DNA from: Cladorhizidae sp. MBARI D1340-BT2
Lineage: Eukaryota > Porifera > Demospongiae > Poecilosclerida > Cladorhizidae
DNA length: 64,000 nucleotides
Direction: 5' to 3'
Assembly: GCA_028752905.1 (NCBI GenBank)
Contig: JAQNBH010000013.1
Coordinates: 29,012,739 to 29,076,738 of the forward strand
Under the pieces are notes generated by a model that was not told where the DNA came from, searched no databases, and saw only the letters and a program-made list of their open reading frames with translations. Below, one piece after another: positions 1-10,077 of this stretch. Made by a program: the position numbers and the translations under genes. Position 1 is the first letter of the stretch, and each line of letters begins with the position of its first letter.

Positions 1-2907
1 CCACAGCCTTCAAGGAGCCAGTGGATGCTGGGAGCATTTATATCCAAGAGGCCTCCACCTGGCGAAGATGAGGGCAGGAGACCTCCCTCCACCACATCCG
101 GAAGGGGAGGGATCACAGGCTGCTAGGCCACACCCATAATCATTATTTTAATTGGAAGTTTCCTTCTGGACAAAGGAAGTCTTCAACTCTTACAAGTTCC
201 ATTATCTGTTGTAAGTGGAGGACAATAAAAGCTTCATTGAATCATGCATTATAATTCATCAACTATAATTGCCAACAGAATACTAAAATATATCAATCTT
301 ATTAGAGTACAAGTCAGTAGTATACACAAACCCATCTTGATCTACACACACATCACCATAGCCTACACCACCAAATGAGGTGATATAGTCTCCCTCAGTG
401 GTGAACACTACTATCTTACGTACAACAGCATCTGCGACATACACATACTGACCAGCTACACACATACCACATGGAGACTTCAACCTCTTCACACCATCCT
501 CATCACAGCCAAAGGAGCGCAGGAATGCACCATCATTATTGAAGACTTGAATATTAGAGCTCCCAATACTACTGACGTACACGCTTTGATGACCGTCAGG
601 AGATAGGCCCCACAATGTGTTTTTATCTGCACCAACAATCTGTCTCACATATTTCAGTTCTCTGTCGTACACCATGATCCTACCTCCATTGCCACATTCA
701 GTAACCATCACTTCATCTCCAACTACTGCAACATCGATATGTCCTGGACCTTCCACTTGCTGAACTCTGTGCACTTGAACCTTGCTGCAGTTCTTGTTCG
801 ACTTGAAGATTCGATTAGTGTCTGTATCAATGAAATAGATGTTGTCTTCACTGTCTACACCAATACCTTGCAAAGATTGAAATTTATGTTCTGAGTGATT
901 GATACTCCTCAATCTTTTCCCCTCTCTATCCAACACCACGACATCTCCTTCATATTCAGTGACTATAATCTCACCCACGGAGTTGACAGTGACACCACTA
1001 GGCATTGTTACACCACCCCATACCTTGACAGGCTTGTCTAGTTGAGTGGGTGGGATGGGGACAAGCACAGGGAAGGGACTGCCTGGTACTTGATGCCCGT
1101 CCAATGAGATCGTAAGTTCATGTCGTCCACGGAGAGTGGGTGTGAACTGGATACGATATTGATTGGCTCCAATTTCTTTGGTGCTGGATTTGATATGAGC
1201 TCCACTGTGCAGACACCTCATATGGCAGTCTATTTGAACAGCATGTTTGGCTGGCTTGTTGCCACAGAGTTGAGTGGTGCACAAGACCACTTCTGATAAC
1301 TTCCCAGCCTCAACCTTGCTGGACACAGTGTTGATGACTAGTGTGATGGGAAGTCCAGTTATCTTAGCCCGGGTCTGGAGGAGTTGCTCCAGGGCGTCAG
1401 CACAGCTCACCTCCACCGCTACATCAACCTCCTTCATTGGCGTAAGCTTCTGCCTCGGCTTGGCGCTGTCTTCAATTATTTTTTCCTGGATCCTACTCTC
1501 CAACTCAGCATGTGCGCACATAACTTCATCATTGGAACAGTGCTTCACACACTGCTCGGTGTAGTCCACAATGCTCTGCACCTCTGCAAGGGAAATGGAA
1601 ATGTCCTCCTTTTGTCTTTCAAGCTTCTCCAATTTCTCACACACTCTCTTTTTGGCCTCCTCTAACATCTTCTGCTTGTGCCTTTCAATGATAACGTGCA
1701 GCTCCTCGAAGGACTTCCCAATGGTGTTGGCTACAGACTCTCCCTGGGCTGCTAGCTCAGATTCCGTGGTCTGTATCTCTTCAACAGCACAAGAGAGATT
1801 GGCTGCCACTTTTCTTAGAGGCCTCAAGCTCTCCATTAGCTCTTTCCTCTTCTTCTCAGCTGCTAAGTTGGTGAAGTCAAAGAGGTGGTCCCTGTGGTCC
1901 TTTAGTGTGCAGTCACGACAAATTATAAAAAATCACAGTCGAAGCAGAACAGCTTGAGCGACTTTGTGTGAAGTGGCACTTCTTAGCAGCACGATCTTTG
2001 GGGAGGATGTCTTTAGCTCTCTCCTTCTTCACCTCATCCAAAGAGATAACTTCATGGACATCAAATAGAGCTGTCATCCTCAGATGTGCCTCCACGCATT
2101 TCTCACATATGAACTTGTCACATTGTCGGCAAAATGATTCAGCTTTGACTGAAGAGGTCGTGCATATCTCACACTTCACCTCCTCCTTGCTAAGAGCTCT
2201 CTTCTGCTTGGCATACAGTTCTTTGAGGCGGTTGAGGGAGAAAGCCGTTTTGATTGCCCTCAGGCAGGGTGGTTTCATGGCGACACTCTGGGCAAGGGAA
2301 AGGCTGGTCTTTGTCTGTCCTGAGGGATAGCTTGAGGATGCAGTGCTTGCAGTAGCAATGAAGGCAAGGGAGGGCCTTGGGCAGAGTGTAGTGCTCCTGG
2401 CAGATGGAACATGTGATGATCTCCTTCTCTAACTCCATCAAATACTTCTCAGCCTCCTCCATGTCTCTAGCCATGGTTGCAATGTTTAGAGAGAACTAGT
2501 AGCTGAGAAACACTTTAGATATAGAACTTCAGCAGACACAAGAAACAGTGCAAATCGGGTGTGGCCTTAATTATATTCATGAGTGGTGATATAATGTTAC
2601 ACCCACAAAAGAGGGTGTGTCATCTGGTGTTGCACATGTGCAGAGACAAGACTGAGATTGTGTCACATGTTGGTAGTAAGGTAGTACTACACATAATATG
2701 TGTAATTATATTATAGTCTCAACTTTCTTTGATGCTGTAGAGAGAGGAGAGTGGTTGTCATGCGCAGCTGTATTGCCCAAGCAGATAAGGAGAACTCTCC
2801 CAGGCCTACTGCACACTACATGTCCCATGCCCTCCACTAGACCTGATTCAGGTGTAGCCTAGGAAACACACTGGTGTGTGTATGTGGGCTAGTAGCCACA
2901 AGGGATA
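1..2907. repeat. Segmental duplication copy A, block 1 (TRIM-NHL block)
   Basis: This block matches about 37979-40915 in the same orientation over the whole TRIM-NHL gene, its 3' flank (1-282) and its 5' flank (2475-2907). Similarity ends abruptly near 2907, where A goes on with an unrelated sequence. The left end lies at or beyond the window edge. Differences are scattered substitutions and small indels, so the copies are not recent identical duplicates. Confidence 0.9.
283..2474 (-). pseudogene. TRIM-NHL gene copy A, frameshifted
   Basis: This is the paralogue of the intact gene at 38268-40466. Read on the minus strand, the start codon and RING finger are open at 2474-2260. Relative to copy B there is a harmless 3-base insertion (one extra Ile), then an 11-base deletion near 2250 that shifts the frame just after the RING. 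The two B-boxes continue in a second frame (2278-1975). A 1-base deletion near 1972 and a 2-base insertion near 1925 throw the reading into the third frame, where the coiled coil, filamin-type repeat and NHL repeats stay open from 1836 to 283. Three separate frame changes mean no full-length product unless the assembly is wrong. The long open 517-codon 3' part suggests recent inactivation. A truncated protein lacking the RING is conceivable but there is no evidence for it. Confidence 0.85.
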
Positions 2908-3084
2908 TACCTTGAATGGAATTCTCCCTCCAATAGTCTCCACCCCCATTATGAGGTCTGAACAAAACAAAGTTTGCCCTTGAATTATCTTCACAACATG
3001 CACTCATCTTGTGTGTGCAGATGAGGTTAAATTTGAAGGTGCAGAATGTTAGGGCAAAGATGATGCAATTATCCTCCTAATGCA
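2908..3084. other. Spacer private to copy A
   Basis: No gene recognised. It contains a phrase near 2985 (gaattatcttcaca) that recurs at about 5377 and, diverged, near 40998, perhaps marking old repeat ends. Confidence 0.4.
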
Positions 3085-3540
3085 TGGAGAGGTGGCAGCT
3101 GAAGCCACACCACAAATTGCTGAGCTCACTTCCAAACTGCAAAGTGGAGAAGGTCAGGATTCTAGCGACCCTTTCACGGACCTGACGATAACGTGGAGCA
3201 ACTGGAAACGAATGAAATACTAGTCCATGACTGAGGACTAGCAAAACCTTTCTTTCTAACTGGGCTAGGATACTGGCCTCCATTTTACATTGTCTTGTTT
3301 TGTGGTTGGGTGAAGCTCAATAGGGCCTGGGAGGAGCCATTGCCGAGGCTAAATGAGTTCACACATGCCTAGTTGAGGCTAGCCTGGGTTTGGGATAAAT
3401 TATGTACGCCCTCGAATTGCATTCACCTTCATTTAGTGCACACCACATATAGGGCAGCTGAAATTATTTGAACCTCCATTGGAGGAAATAAAAGATGTGG
3501 CTCCAGCAGTTACAGGTTGGGGAGGGGGTCACAGGCATCA
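3085..3540. repeat. Segmental duplication copy A, block 2
   Basis: About 200 bases from the phrase gtggcagctgaagccac onward match 44800-45010 closely, and similarity fades through 3300-3540 versus 45010-45120. No credible coding sequence is present; the short minus-strand ORF here is not conserved in copy B. Confidence 0.75.
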
Positions 3541-3649
3541 TAATCAACTTCTCAATAATCAAATTCCAAGTTGCTCCAGCCTTCATCAATGTGAAGCTGG
3601 CTGGCATGAGCCTGCTATAAACATATAAATTAAATATATTAAAAAATGA

Positions 3650-3667
3650 TTAAATAAATAAATAAAA

Positions 3668-3738
<71 letters not shown>

Positions 3739-3786
3739 AAAAATAAATAAAAAAATAAAAAAATAAAATTAAAATAAATAAACAAA
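3650..3786. repeat. (AAAT)n microsatellite
   Basis: A near-perfect tetranucleotide run of about 30 units degrades at its right end. Minus-strand ORFs through it are low-complexity artefacts. The flanks 3541-3649 and 3787-3830 show nothing recognisable. Confidence 0.95.
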
Positions 3787-3864
3787 TAAACAAACATAAA
3801 TAATTAGCAGCTATATATATATAGCATGCAAGGGTGGCCACAAGATCAATGGGGGGCTCTTGTA

Positions 3865-5345
3865 CATACATATACACCAGTAACAAGAGAGACACACAAG
3901 CAGTTATGGCTGCTCCAGTAACAAGAGAGACACGCAAGCAGTTATGACTTCTCCAGTAACAAGAGGCACACACAAGCAGTTATGGCTGCTCCAGTAACAA
4001 GAGGCACACACAAGCAGTTATGGCTGCTCCAGTAACAAGAGAGAAACGCAAGCAGTTATGACTTCTCCAGTTACAAGAGGCACACACAAGCAGTTATGGC
4101 TGCTCCAGTAACAAGAGGCACACACAAGCAGTTATGACTGCTCCAGTAACAAGAGGCACAGTGACACACAAGCAGTTATGACTGCTCCAATAACAAGAGG
4201 CACACACACAAGCAGTTATGGCCACTCCAGTAACAAGAGGCACACACAAGCAGTTATGACTGCTCCAGTAACAAGAGGCACACACAAGCAGTTATGACTG
4301 CTCCAGTAACAAGAGACACACATAAGCAGTTATGACTACTCCAGTAACAAGAGGCACACACAAGCAGTTATGACTGCTCCAGTAACAAGAGGCACAGTGA
4401 CACACAAGCAGTTATGACTGCTCCAATAACAAGAGGCACACACACAAGCAGTTATGGCCACTCCAGTAACAAGAGGGACACACAAGCAGTTATGACTGCT
4501 CCAGTAACAAGAGGCACACACAAGCAGTTATGACTGCTCCAGTAACAAGAGGCATACACAAGCAGTTATGGCTGCTCCAGTACCAAGAGGCATACACAAG
4601 CAGTTATGATTGCTCCAGTAACAAGAGACACACATAAGCAGTTATGACTACTCCAGTAACAAGAGACACACACAAGCAGTTATGACTGCTCCAGTAACAA
4701 GAGGTATACACAAGCAGTTATGGCTGCTCCAGTAACAAGAGGCATACACAAGCAGTTATGACTGCTCCAGTAACAAGAGGCATACACAAGCAGTTATGGC
4801 TGCTCCAGTAACAAGAGACCACACAAGCAGTTATGGCTGCTCCAGTAACAAGAGACACACACAAGCAGTTATGACTACTCCAGTAACAAGAGGCACACAC
4901 AAGCAGTTATGACTGCTCCAGTAACAAGAGGCATACAAAAGCAGTTATGGCTGCTCCAGTACCAAGAGGCATACACAAGCAGTTATGACTGCTCCAGTAA
5001 CAAGAGACACACATAAGCAGTTATGACTACTCCAGTAACAAGAGGCACACACAAGCAGTTATGACAGCTCCAGTAACAAGAGGCATACACAAGCAGTTAT
5101 GGCTGTTCCAGTAACAAGAGGCACACACAAGCAGTTATGGCTGCTCCAGTAACAAGAGACACACACAAGCAGTTATGACGGCTCCAGTAACAAGAGGCAC
5201 ACACAAGCAGTTATGACTGCTCCAGTAACAAGAGGCATACACAAGCAGTTATGGCTGCTCCAGTAACAAGAGGCACACACAAGCAGTTATGACTGCTCCA
5301 GTAACAAGAGGCATACACATGCAGTTTGGCTGCTCTAATACCAAG
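3865..5345. repeat. 38-bp minisatellite, about 38 copies
   Basis: The unit contains agcagttatg, ctgctccagtaacaagag and a CA-rich tail. Units differ at a few positions (gact/ggct, caca/cata). A variant unit with an extra gtgaca occurs near 4159 and 4395, with matching neighbours, so a block of about 240 bp was itself duplicated (higher-order repeat). The duplicated locus in copy B (45305-45410) holds only two to three units. Minus-strand ORFs are by-products of the repeat. Confidence 0.95.
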
Positions 5346-5424
5346 TTAATTGTGTCATGTGTCAGGATCTTTCCTCTTGAATTATCTTCACAGGCAGTCA
5401 TATATGAATTATCTCTGTAGGAGA

Positions 5425-6285
5425 GAGAGTCTGTGTGGATTTTGCAGGGCCATTCTTGGGAGCAACAGTGGATGCCCATTCCAAGTGGCCAGAGGTGCAC
5501 CAGATGTGGCAGACAACAGCTTGTTATGTATTGAGGCAAACATTCTCTACTTACGGGCTGCCAGATCAAGTCATTACTGATAATCATCCTCAATTTGTAC
5601 CTGAAGAGTTCTCAGCCTTCATGAAGAGTAGCGGTATATTGCACCTTCAGTCTCCTTACCATCCTGCTTCCAATGTCAGGGGGAGAGATTTGTGAAGTCT
5701 TTCAAACAAGCAATGAAGCCTCACTGAATGGTGGCCGATCTGGATCTCAAAGGATAGCAAACTTTCTTCTCACCGATCGTAGCTCACCACATTTTACTAG
5801 CAGGGTAACTCTTAGTTCCTTGTTCCTACAGAGAGAAGTTCCAACTCGTTGGATTTGATCAAGCCAGACCATGAAAGACAGTCAGAAATCAAGCACACCA
5901 GAAAAATGATATCATGATAGAGGATCTTGAAATGGTGAATGGGGTGTGGCAGGGCATGTCATGGCGAGGAACATGTGCAGTGCTCCAGAGTGGATTCCAG
6001 GCAGTCAAAGACTGCGTTGGACCTTTGACCTCTATGATCGAGACAGAGTAAAATCAATTGTGGAAACGTCACGTGCCAGATCAAGGAATTGGTTGCCAAT
6101 CAGTTGAAAAGCCAACAAGTTGAACCAGTTCTTGCAGCACCTCCAACATAGAGAGACAGCAATGGATTCCTAGAGAAGGATGACCTGCAAGTAACGGCTC
6201 TACAGAGCAGTCCATCATCTCGTCAATATCCAGTTGAGTCCAGCAGCCTACAGAGGATACCACTAACAGCAAGTCCCCTCCATGA
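5425..6285 (+). pseudogene. Gypsy (Ty3-type) integrase fragment, decayed
   Basis: The translation gives a Gypsy integrase core: DFAGPF near 5437, then VDAHSKWPEV, a GLP..VITDN segment with the second catalytic Asp, and SPYHPASN near 5655. A frameshift follows, and the next part (GERFVKSFKQAMK) resumes in another frame. Downstream to about 6120 is a stop-ridden C-terminal segment of the GPY/F type (ARNMCSAPEWIPG). About six residues after FAGPF are missing. No LTR is identifiable. The element is absent from copy B, so it was either inserted here after duplication or lost there. Confidence 0.75.
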
Positions 6286-6402
6286 AGTGTGAGGGATGTG
6301 GCAATTGAACTTTGACATTGTAATAACTTCTTAGCCTGTTGTGGCTTTACTGTATTACATCATGTCTGTGTTAGGTTAAGACCCAGTCTCTCTTTGTAGG
6401 AG

Positions 6403-6628
6403 GGGCCTGTAACGTTTAATTTGTTCCCCCCCAAAAGTTGTTCCCCCCTTATTGAAAGTTTTGTTCCCACCCTAGTCCTAGTCCTAGCCCTAGCCTAGCC
6501 CTTTATTTTTCAAGAGGGAATTTTTTTTAAAGTAAAAAGTTCCAGGGGGAAAATATTTTTTAAAGAAAAAGTTCCAGGGGGAACCAAATCCAAATATGGG
6601 GGACCAAATTTGTCATGACAGGCCCTCT
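6403..6628. mobile_element. Small MITE with GGCCTGT termini
   Basis: The left end reads ggggcctgt followed by a T/C-rich stretch with ttgttcccccc. The right end is its imperfect reverse complement, ending gacaggccct. Internal opposed tracts (gttccccc against ttccaggggg) would pair, so the whole element can fold. A short CCTAGY repeat sits in the middle. No coding capacity. Confidence 0.5.
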
Positions 6629-6663
6629 GTCAGGCCCTCTCCAGTAACTATATTACATCATTG

Positions 6664-8148
6664 CTTTACACAGGGTTTTATTTTTTCTAGAATAATATCT
6701 CTTCAGAAAAGCAATGAAGTACCTAGCAACCATAGTCTATGAGAACGCCCTTGCTTTGAGGATCGTTTTGCCCTATTATTGATGCTAAGCAACAAACCAC
6801 AATGCCATGAATATTATTATAATGTATTAATGCCATTTTGTTGTACTATATTTTGTAATATACGTGCTACAATTGGATATATATAATTGGATATATTATA
6901 TAATACTGAATTCAGCAAAAATATGATATAATAAGCATTTATATTACATATACATGTACTTATTACAGATCGACTGTTGCAGATATACGCATACTGATTG
7001 TACCAGTGCATGCCCAGAGAGTTGCTCTAGCTACATATTTAATTTCGTTGACATACTACTTCGGCAACTAAGGTAGCCGTGACGTCAAACTTGAAGTAAA
7101 AATGGTTTCCAAGTTCACTGTGAGCGATATATTGTTAATGTGCTACAACAGCGATTTTAGTCTCTCTGAGAATGAATCCAGTTTTGCAACGAAGGAGAAG
7201 AGGTCCATGTGCACCATGGAGAAAGAGTTGTAGCTCCTGAGGAAGTAGCAGCTCCGAGTAGAGCTGTCATTTCTGAGCCTATAGTTAGTGTAGCCATAGC
7301 GCCTTCGTAGATGCACCTTTTGTCGATGATAGTGTCTCTACAGATGCTGAGGAGAACCAAGAACAGTCCCAAGGTGAGTAGTAAGTGTAGACATAAAATA
7401 GAACTTACAAAAAATATGATATTGCAATAGTTGTTTGGGACATTATTTTCCTGCGTAGTTCCTGGGATTACTAAGAAGGGGTTTTTCTAGCTATAGAACT
7501 AGGGTTCGACTATGACTATAGGGCTATCAATAGGTATAGAGTAAGTATATGGTGAGGTTATAGATATAGCAGGACACTGACAGAGAGGGAGATATAGGTA
7601 GTGGTGCAGCTAGGCCTAGAGGTCCCCGACTGAAAGTAATTGCAGATTTCTCCTTTCATATAGTTGCTGGTGAAGCATTTGGTGCAGATATAGGGGTCCA
7701 AAGTAGAGTGGCTGCTTCACACGCTCGTCCTTCTGTGTCAATGGTATTCCCTGCATGCCCTTCATCATCTCAGTATGTGGCATCCCCTCCAGGCCCTTCT
7801 ACATCATATTGTGTTTACATCTAAACATTGGCTGTGTTTGGTTAGCTATTATTATAGGTATATGTAATATAAATGCATATTTTTGCTGAATTCAGTATTA
7901 TATATATATCCAAATATAACAAATTGTAACATGTAGCATATCGTTGTATAGAAAATATAGTACAAAATGGTGTTAACACATTATAATGATTTTCATGGCA
8001 CTGTGGTTTGTTGCGCAGCAACCATGGTTGGGTGCAAAACGATGCTCAAAGAAGGGGCTTTCTCATAGACTATGGTTGCTAGGTACTTTATTGCTTTTCT
8101 GAAAAGATACGATTTTTTTTTCTAGAAAAACAACAACCATGTGTAAAG
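6664..8148. mobile_element. Foldback DNA transposon, about 300-bp terminal inverted repeats
   Basis: The left arm (6664-6970) is matched by the reverse complement of the right arm (about 7845-8148). Shared landmarks are the tip CTTTACAC, agaaaagcaat, gtacctagcaaccatagtct, aacaaaccaca, and ctgaattcagcaaaaatatg near the inner ends. The interior (6971-7844) has no full transposase. A short open stretch starts at ATG 7102 and ends at 7231, and a perfect-looking splice donor (caaggtgagt) lies near 7370, so the interior may carry an exon of a degenerate transposase or a captured gene. I did not identify the superfamily. Copy B has nothing equivalent. Target duplication not resolved. Confidence 0.75.
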
Positions 8149-8164
8149 TTATCCATGAAAGGGT

Positions 8165-8271
8165 TAAGGTGCACATGAAAATTCCAGCCCTTATGTTGAT
8201 AGTACTAGGAAGAGCAAATGTGCAGCCCAATCCTGCACCACACCATATAGCAGAGGCCAAAATAACCTACG
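8165..8271 (-). pseudogene. Possible second relic exon, SLC26/SulP-like (copy A)
   Basis: On the minus strand a pyrimidine-rich acceptor (tgtatttttcag) precedes an open stretch reading VILASAIWCGAGLG then TFALPSTINIRAGIF. Copy B has the same frame with a 9-base in-frame deletion (LPS missing). The small-residue, hydrophobic pattern ending in GRTFA or GCTFA resembles a late membrane segment of SLC26/SulP transporters, but the piece is short and the call is tentative. Confidence 0.25.
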
Positions 8272-8384
8272 CTGAAAAATACAATAGGGTGGAGGAATAA
8301 GTGTCAAATTAGACTTGAGGCAAGAATCACTTGATGGGGGCACATGACATCTCCTTGTACTGACATCACATTAAACATGCACAA

Positions 8385-8576
8385 CCTCTTCACAGACAAC
8401 TCCACCCACCACAATAAGTTGGGCCAGACGTGCAGAGGAATCTTCTGCACTCTCTTGTGCAGAACTATGTTGAGGAAGTGGACAGAGATGAGGAGGAGGG
8501 TGCAGATGATGGCTGTGACCAGAGCTGCCGGGGTCATGTGGCCAGTGAATATCAGCTGAAAATACTTGAGGCTTCT
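8385..8576 (-). pseudogene. Relic membrane-protein exon, SLC26/SulP-like (copy A)
   Basis: The minus strand shows a strong acceptor (ttccccccag) and then an open segment with a hydrophobic helix (MTPAALVTAIICTLLLISV), a basic loop (LHKRVQKIP) and, one frame over, PAQLIVVGGVV. Helix, basic loop, IP-x-P and then [AE]LIVV is the layout of the middle membrane region of SLC26/SulP anion exchangers (family knowledge). The reading must change frame between the two halves, and copy B shows the same, so both are probably dead. Copies A and B differ mostly at amino-acid-changing positions, which fits loss of constraint. Confidence 0.35.
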
Positions 8577-8599
8577 CTGGGGGGAAGGAAAAAGAGAAC

Positions 8600-9700
8600 A
8601 TAGAATGGAGAGGGCGTGGCTGGGGGTGGGGCTGCAACTAAGGCTATATATAGAACAATGGAGGGTGCTAGACAGTTGATGTAATAATGGAGACAGCAAG
8701 CTAGTCTTGCTGGCCTGACACTCATGCACACCCACACACAGAAAGAGAGAGGCTGGTCCACCTCACATGGTCACTTGTGTTGCACAGTCAGCAAATGTGG
8801 TGGCAGCTGCTCGTGTTAAACATGAAGAAAAAACATGCTAGACTCCTGTGCTGGGGAAGAGAGGCTGGCCAACTAGACTAAGAGAGAAAAACAGTAAAAA
8901 GATATATAAGTATGTAGTAGCTATTGCACACCTCACAGACTGAGCCTAGTGTGCTCGCCTGCCACTTGCTACAGCCTCTTCCATGCCATACAACAAGGAA
9001 CTTTAGTGGAGTGAGACAGGTGGTGAAGGTTGAAGATGCCATGCACCCACTCTGCAGAGGAAGAATCCAGCATCAGCAGACTCGTTAGGATGGGTGGCTG
9101 GAATGATGCCGAGTTTATCTGGAACAGGTCTCAAATCCAGGTAAGGATCGCTGGAGGTGGGGCTAGTCCTGAAAATACATGTTTGTGGATTGGATAGTAA
9201 AAGAAACAAAAACTGCATCCTGGCTCCAAAATTGCGTCGCCTAGTGAAGTATCTGAGAACTGGTTGCAAGCATTACTACGCGCTCATCCCAACCATCACC
9301 ATCGTTGTAGTCTAAGCTAGTTTTTTGGCAAGACCCTTTACCAACCTCTACGAGTGTTGGTAAAAGGTCTGCTGGACATATGGTGCCGCAGAAAGTAATA
9401 TCTGGAGATGGACACTGAGCTCGCTGCCTCTCTAAGCCAGCTTCTCTATGTATACGGATAGTTGACAAAGAAATCCTGTCATAATGTCTCTGGGGGAGTG
9501 CAAATTTAGCGTTGTCCACCCTAGCATCATTTTCGTACTACGCATGCCACGTGACACCTTTATAATCTTCAAAATGCTGAGTCCAGGGACATCGCACCCC
9601 AGTGCATTGCCAAAAAAAAGATGAGTGGCCCTCGTCCGAGTTTTTTGGGGGGGGGGGGGGGGGGGGGTTGCCCTATGTTCAACCCTTTACCAAAAGTTTA
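8600..9700. other. Duplicated spacer without recognised gene; G tract
   Basis: Conserved with 47840-48900 but I recognise no gene. It contains a short inverted repeat around 9332-9370 (gaccctttaccaac against gttggtaaaaggtc) and a run of more than 20 G at about 9645-9667, which copy B shares with a different length. Confidence 0.5.
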
Positions 9701-10077
9701 GACGAGACTGGCCAGTCTCAGTGTTGGATTTTATCCAAGTGGATTTTTGACCCTTAAATTTTCTGTTTGGATTTTATCAATAAATGTCATCATTAGAAAA
9801 TTGTTTGACATTTCATGCATATCAGACCATCAGCCTATTTCAAAACCACTCTGTGGTATTAGCTGAGTGTGGTCATTTTGTGGTCACCTGGTCTGTGCAG
9901 GAATATTCATGTGCAGGAATATTTCTGCACAGTCCTGTGTTCACCCAGGAATATGCCTGGCACAGAATCCTTTGATCTATGTGCATGCTCATGCATGAGC
10001 TATCTAGTTGGGTATTTAACGCCTGATTTGCTGCAAGAGTTAGAATCTTTCACAGTGAGTGTCAGATAGAGTTAGCT

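Noticed and set aside
1274..1957. Plus-strand ORFs opposite the TRIM-NHL genes (also 39262-39954)
   Set aside because: Antisense shadows of a strongly recognisable minus-strand coding region.
3650..5345. Minus-strand ORFs rich in Cys, Leu and Tyr, and the idea of a CRISPR-like array
   Set aside because: Units are contiguous without unique spacers, the genome is eukaryotic, and the copy-B locus has only two to three units; this is a minisatellite.
6409..6425. Purine run followed by TGTAACG as polypurine tract and LTR start of the Gypsy fragment
   Set aside because: The same bases form one end of a MITE whose mirror end is at about 6620, which explains them better; no second LTR was found.
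6470..6505. CCTAGY repeat resembling telomeric repeat
   Set aside because: Too short, degenerate and internal to a MITE.
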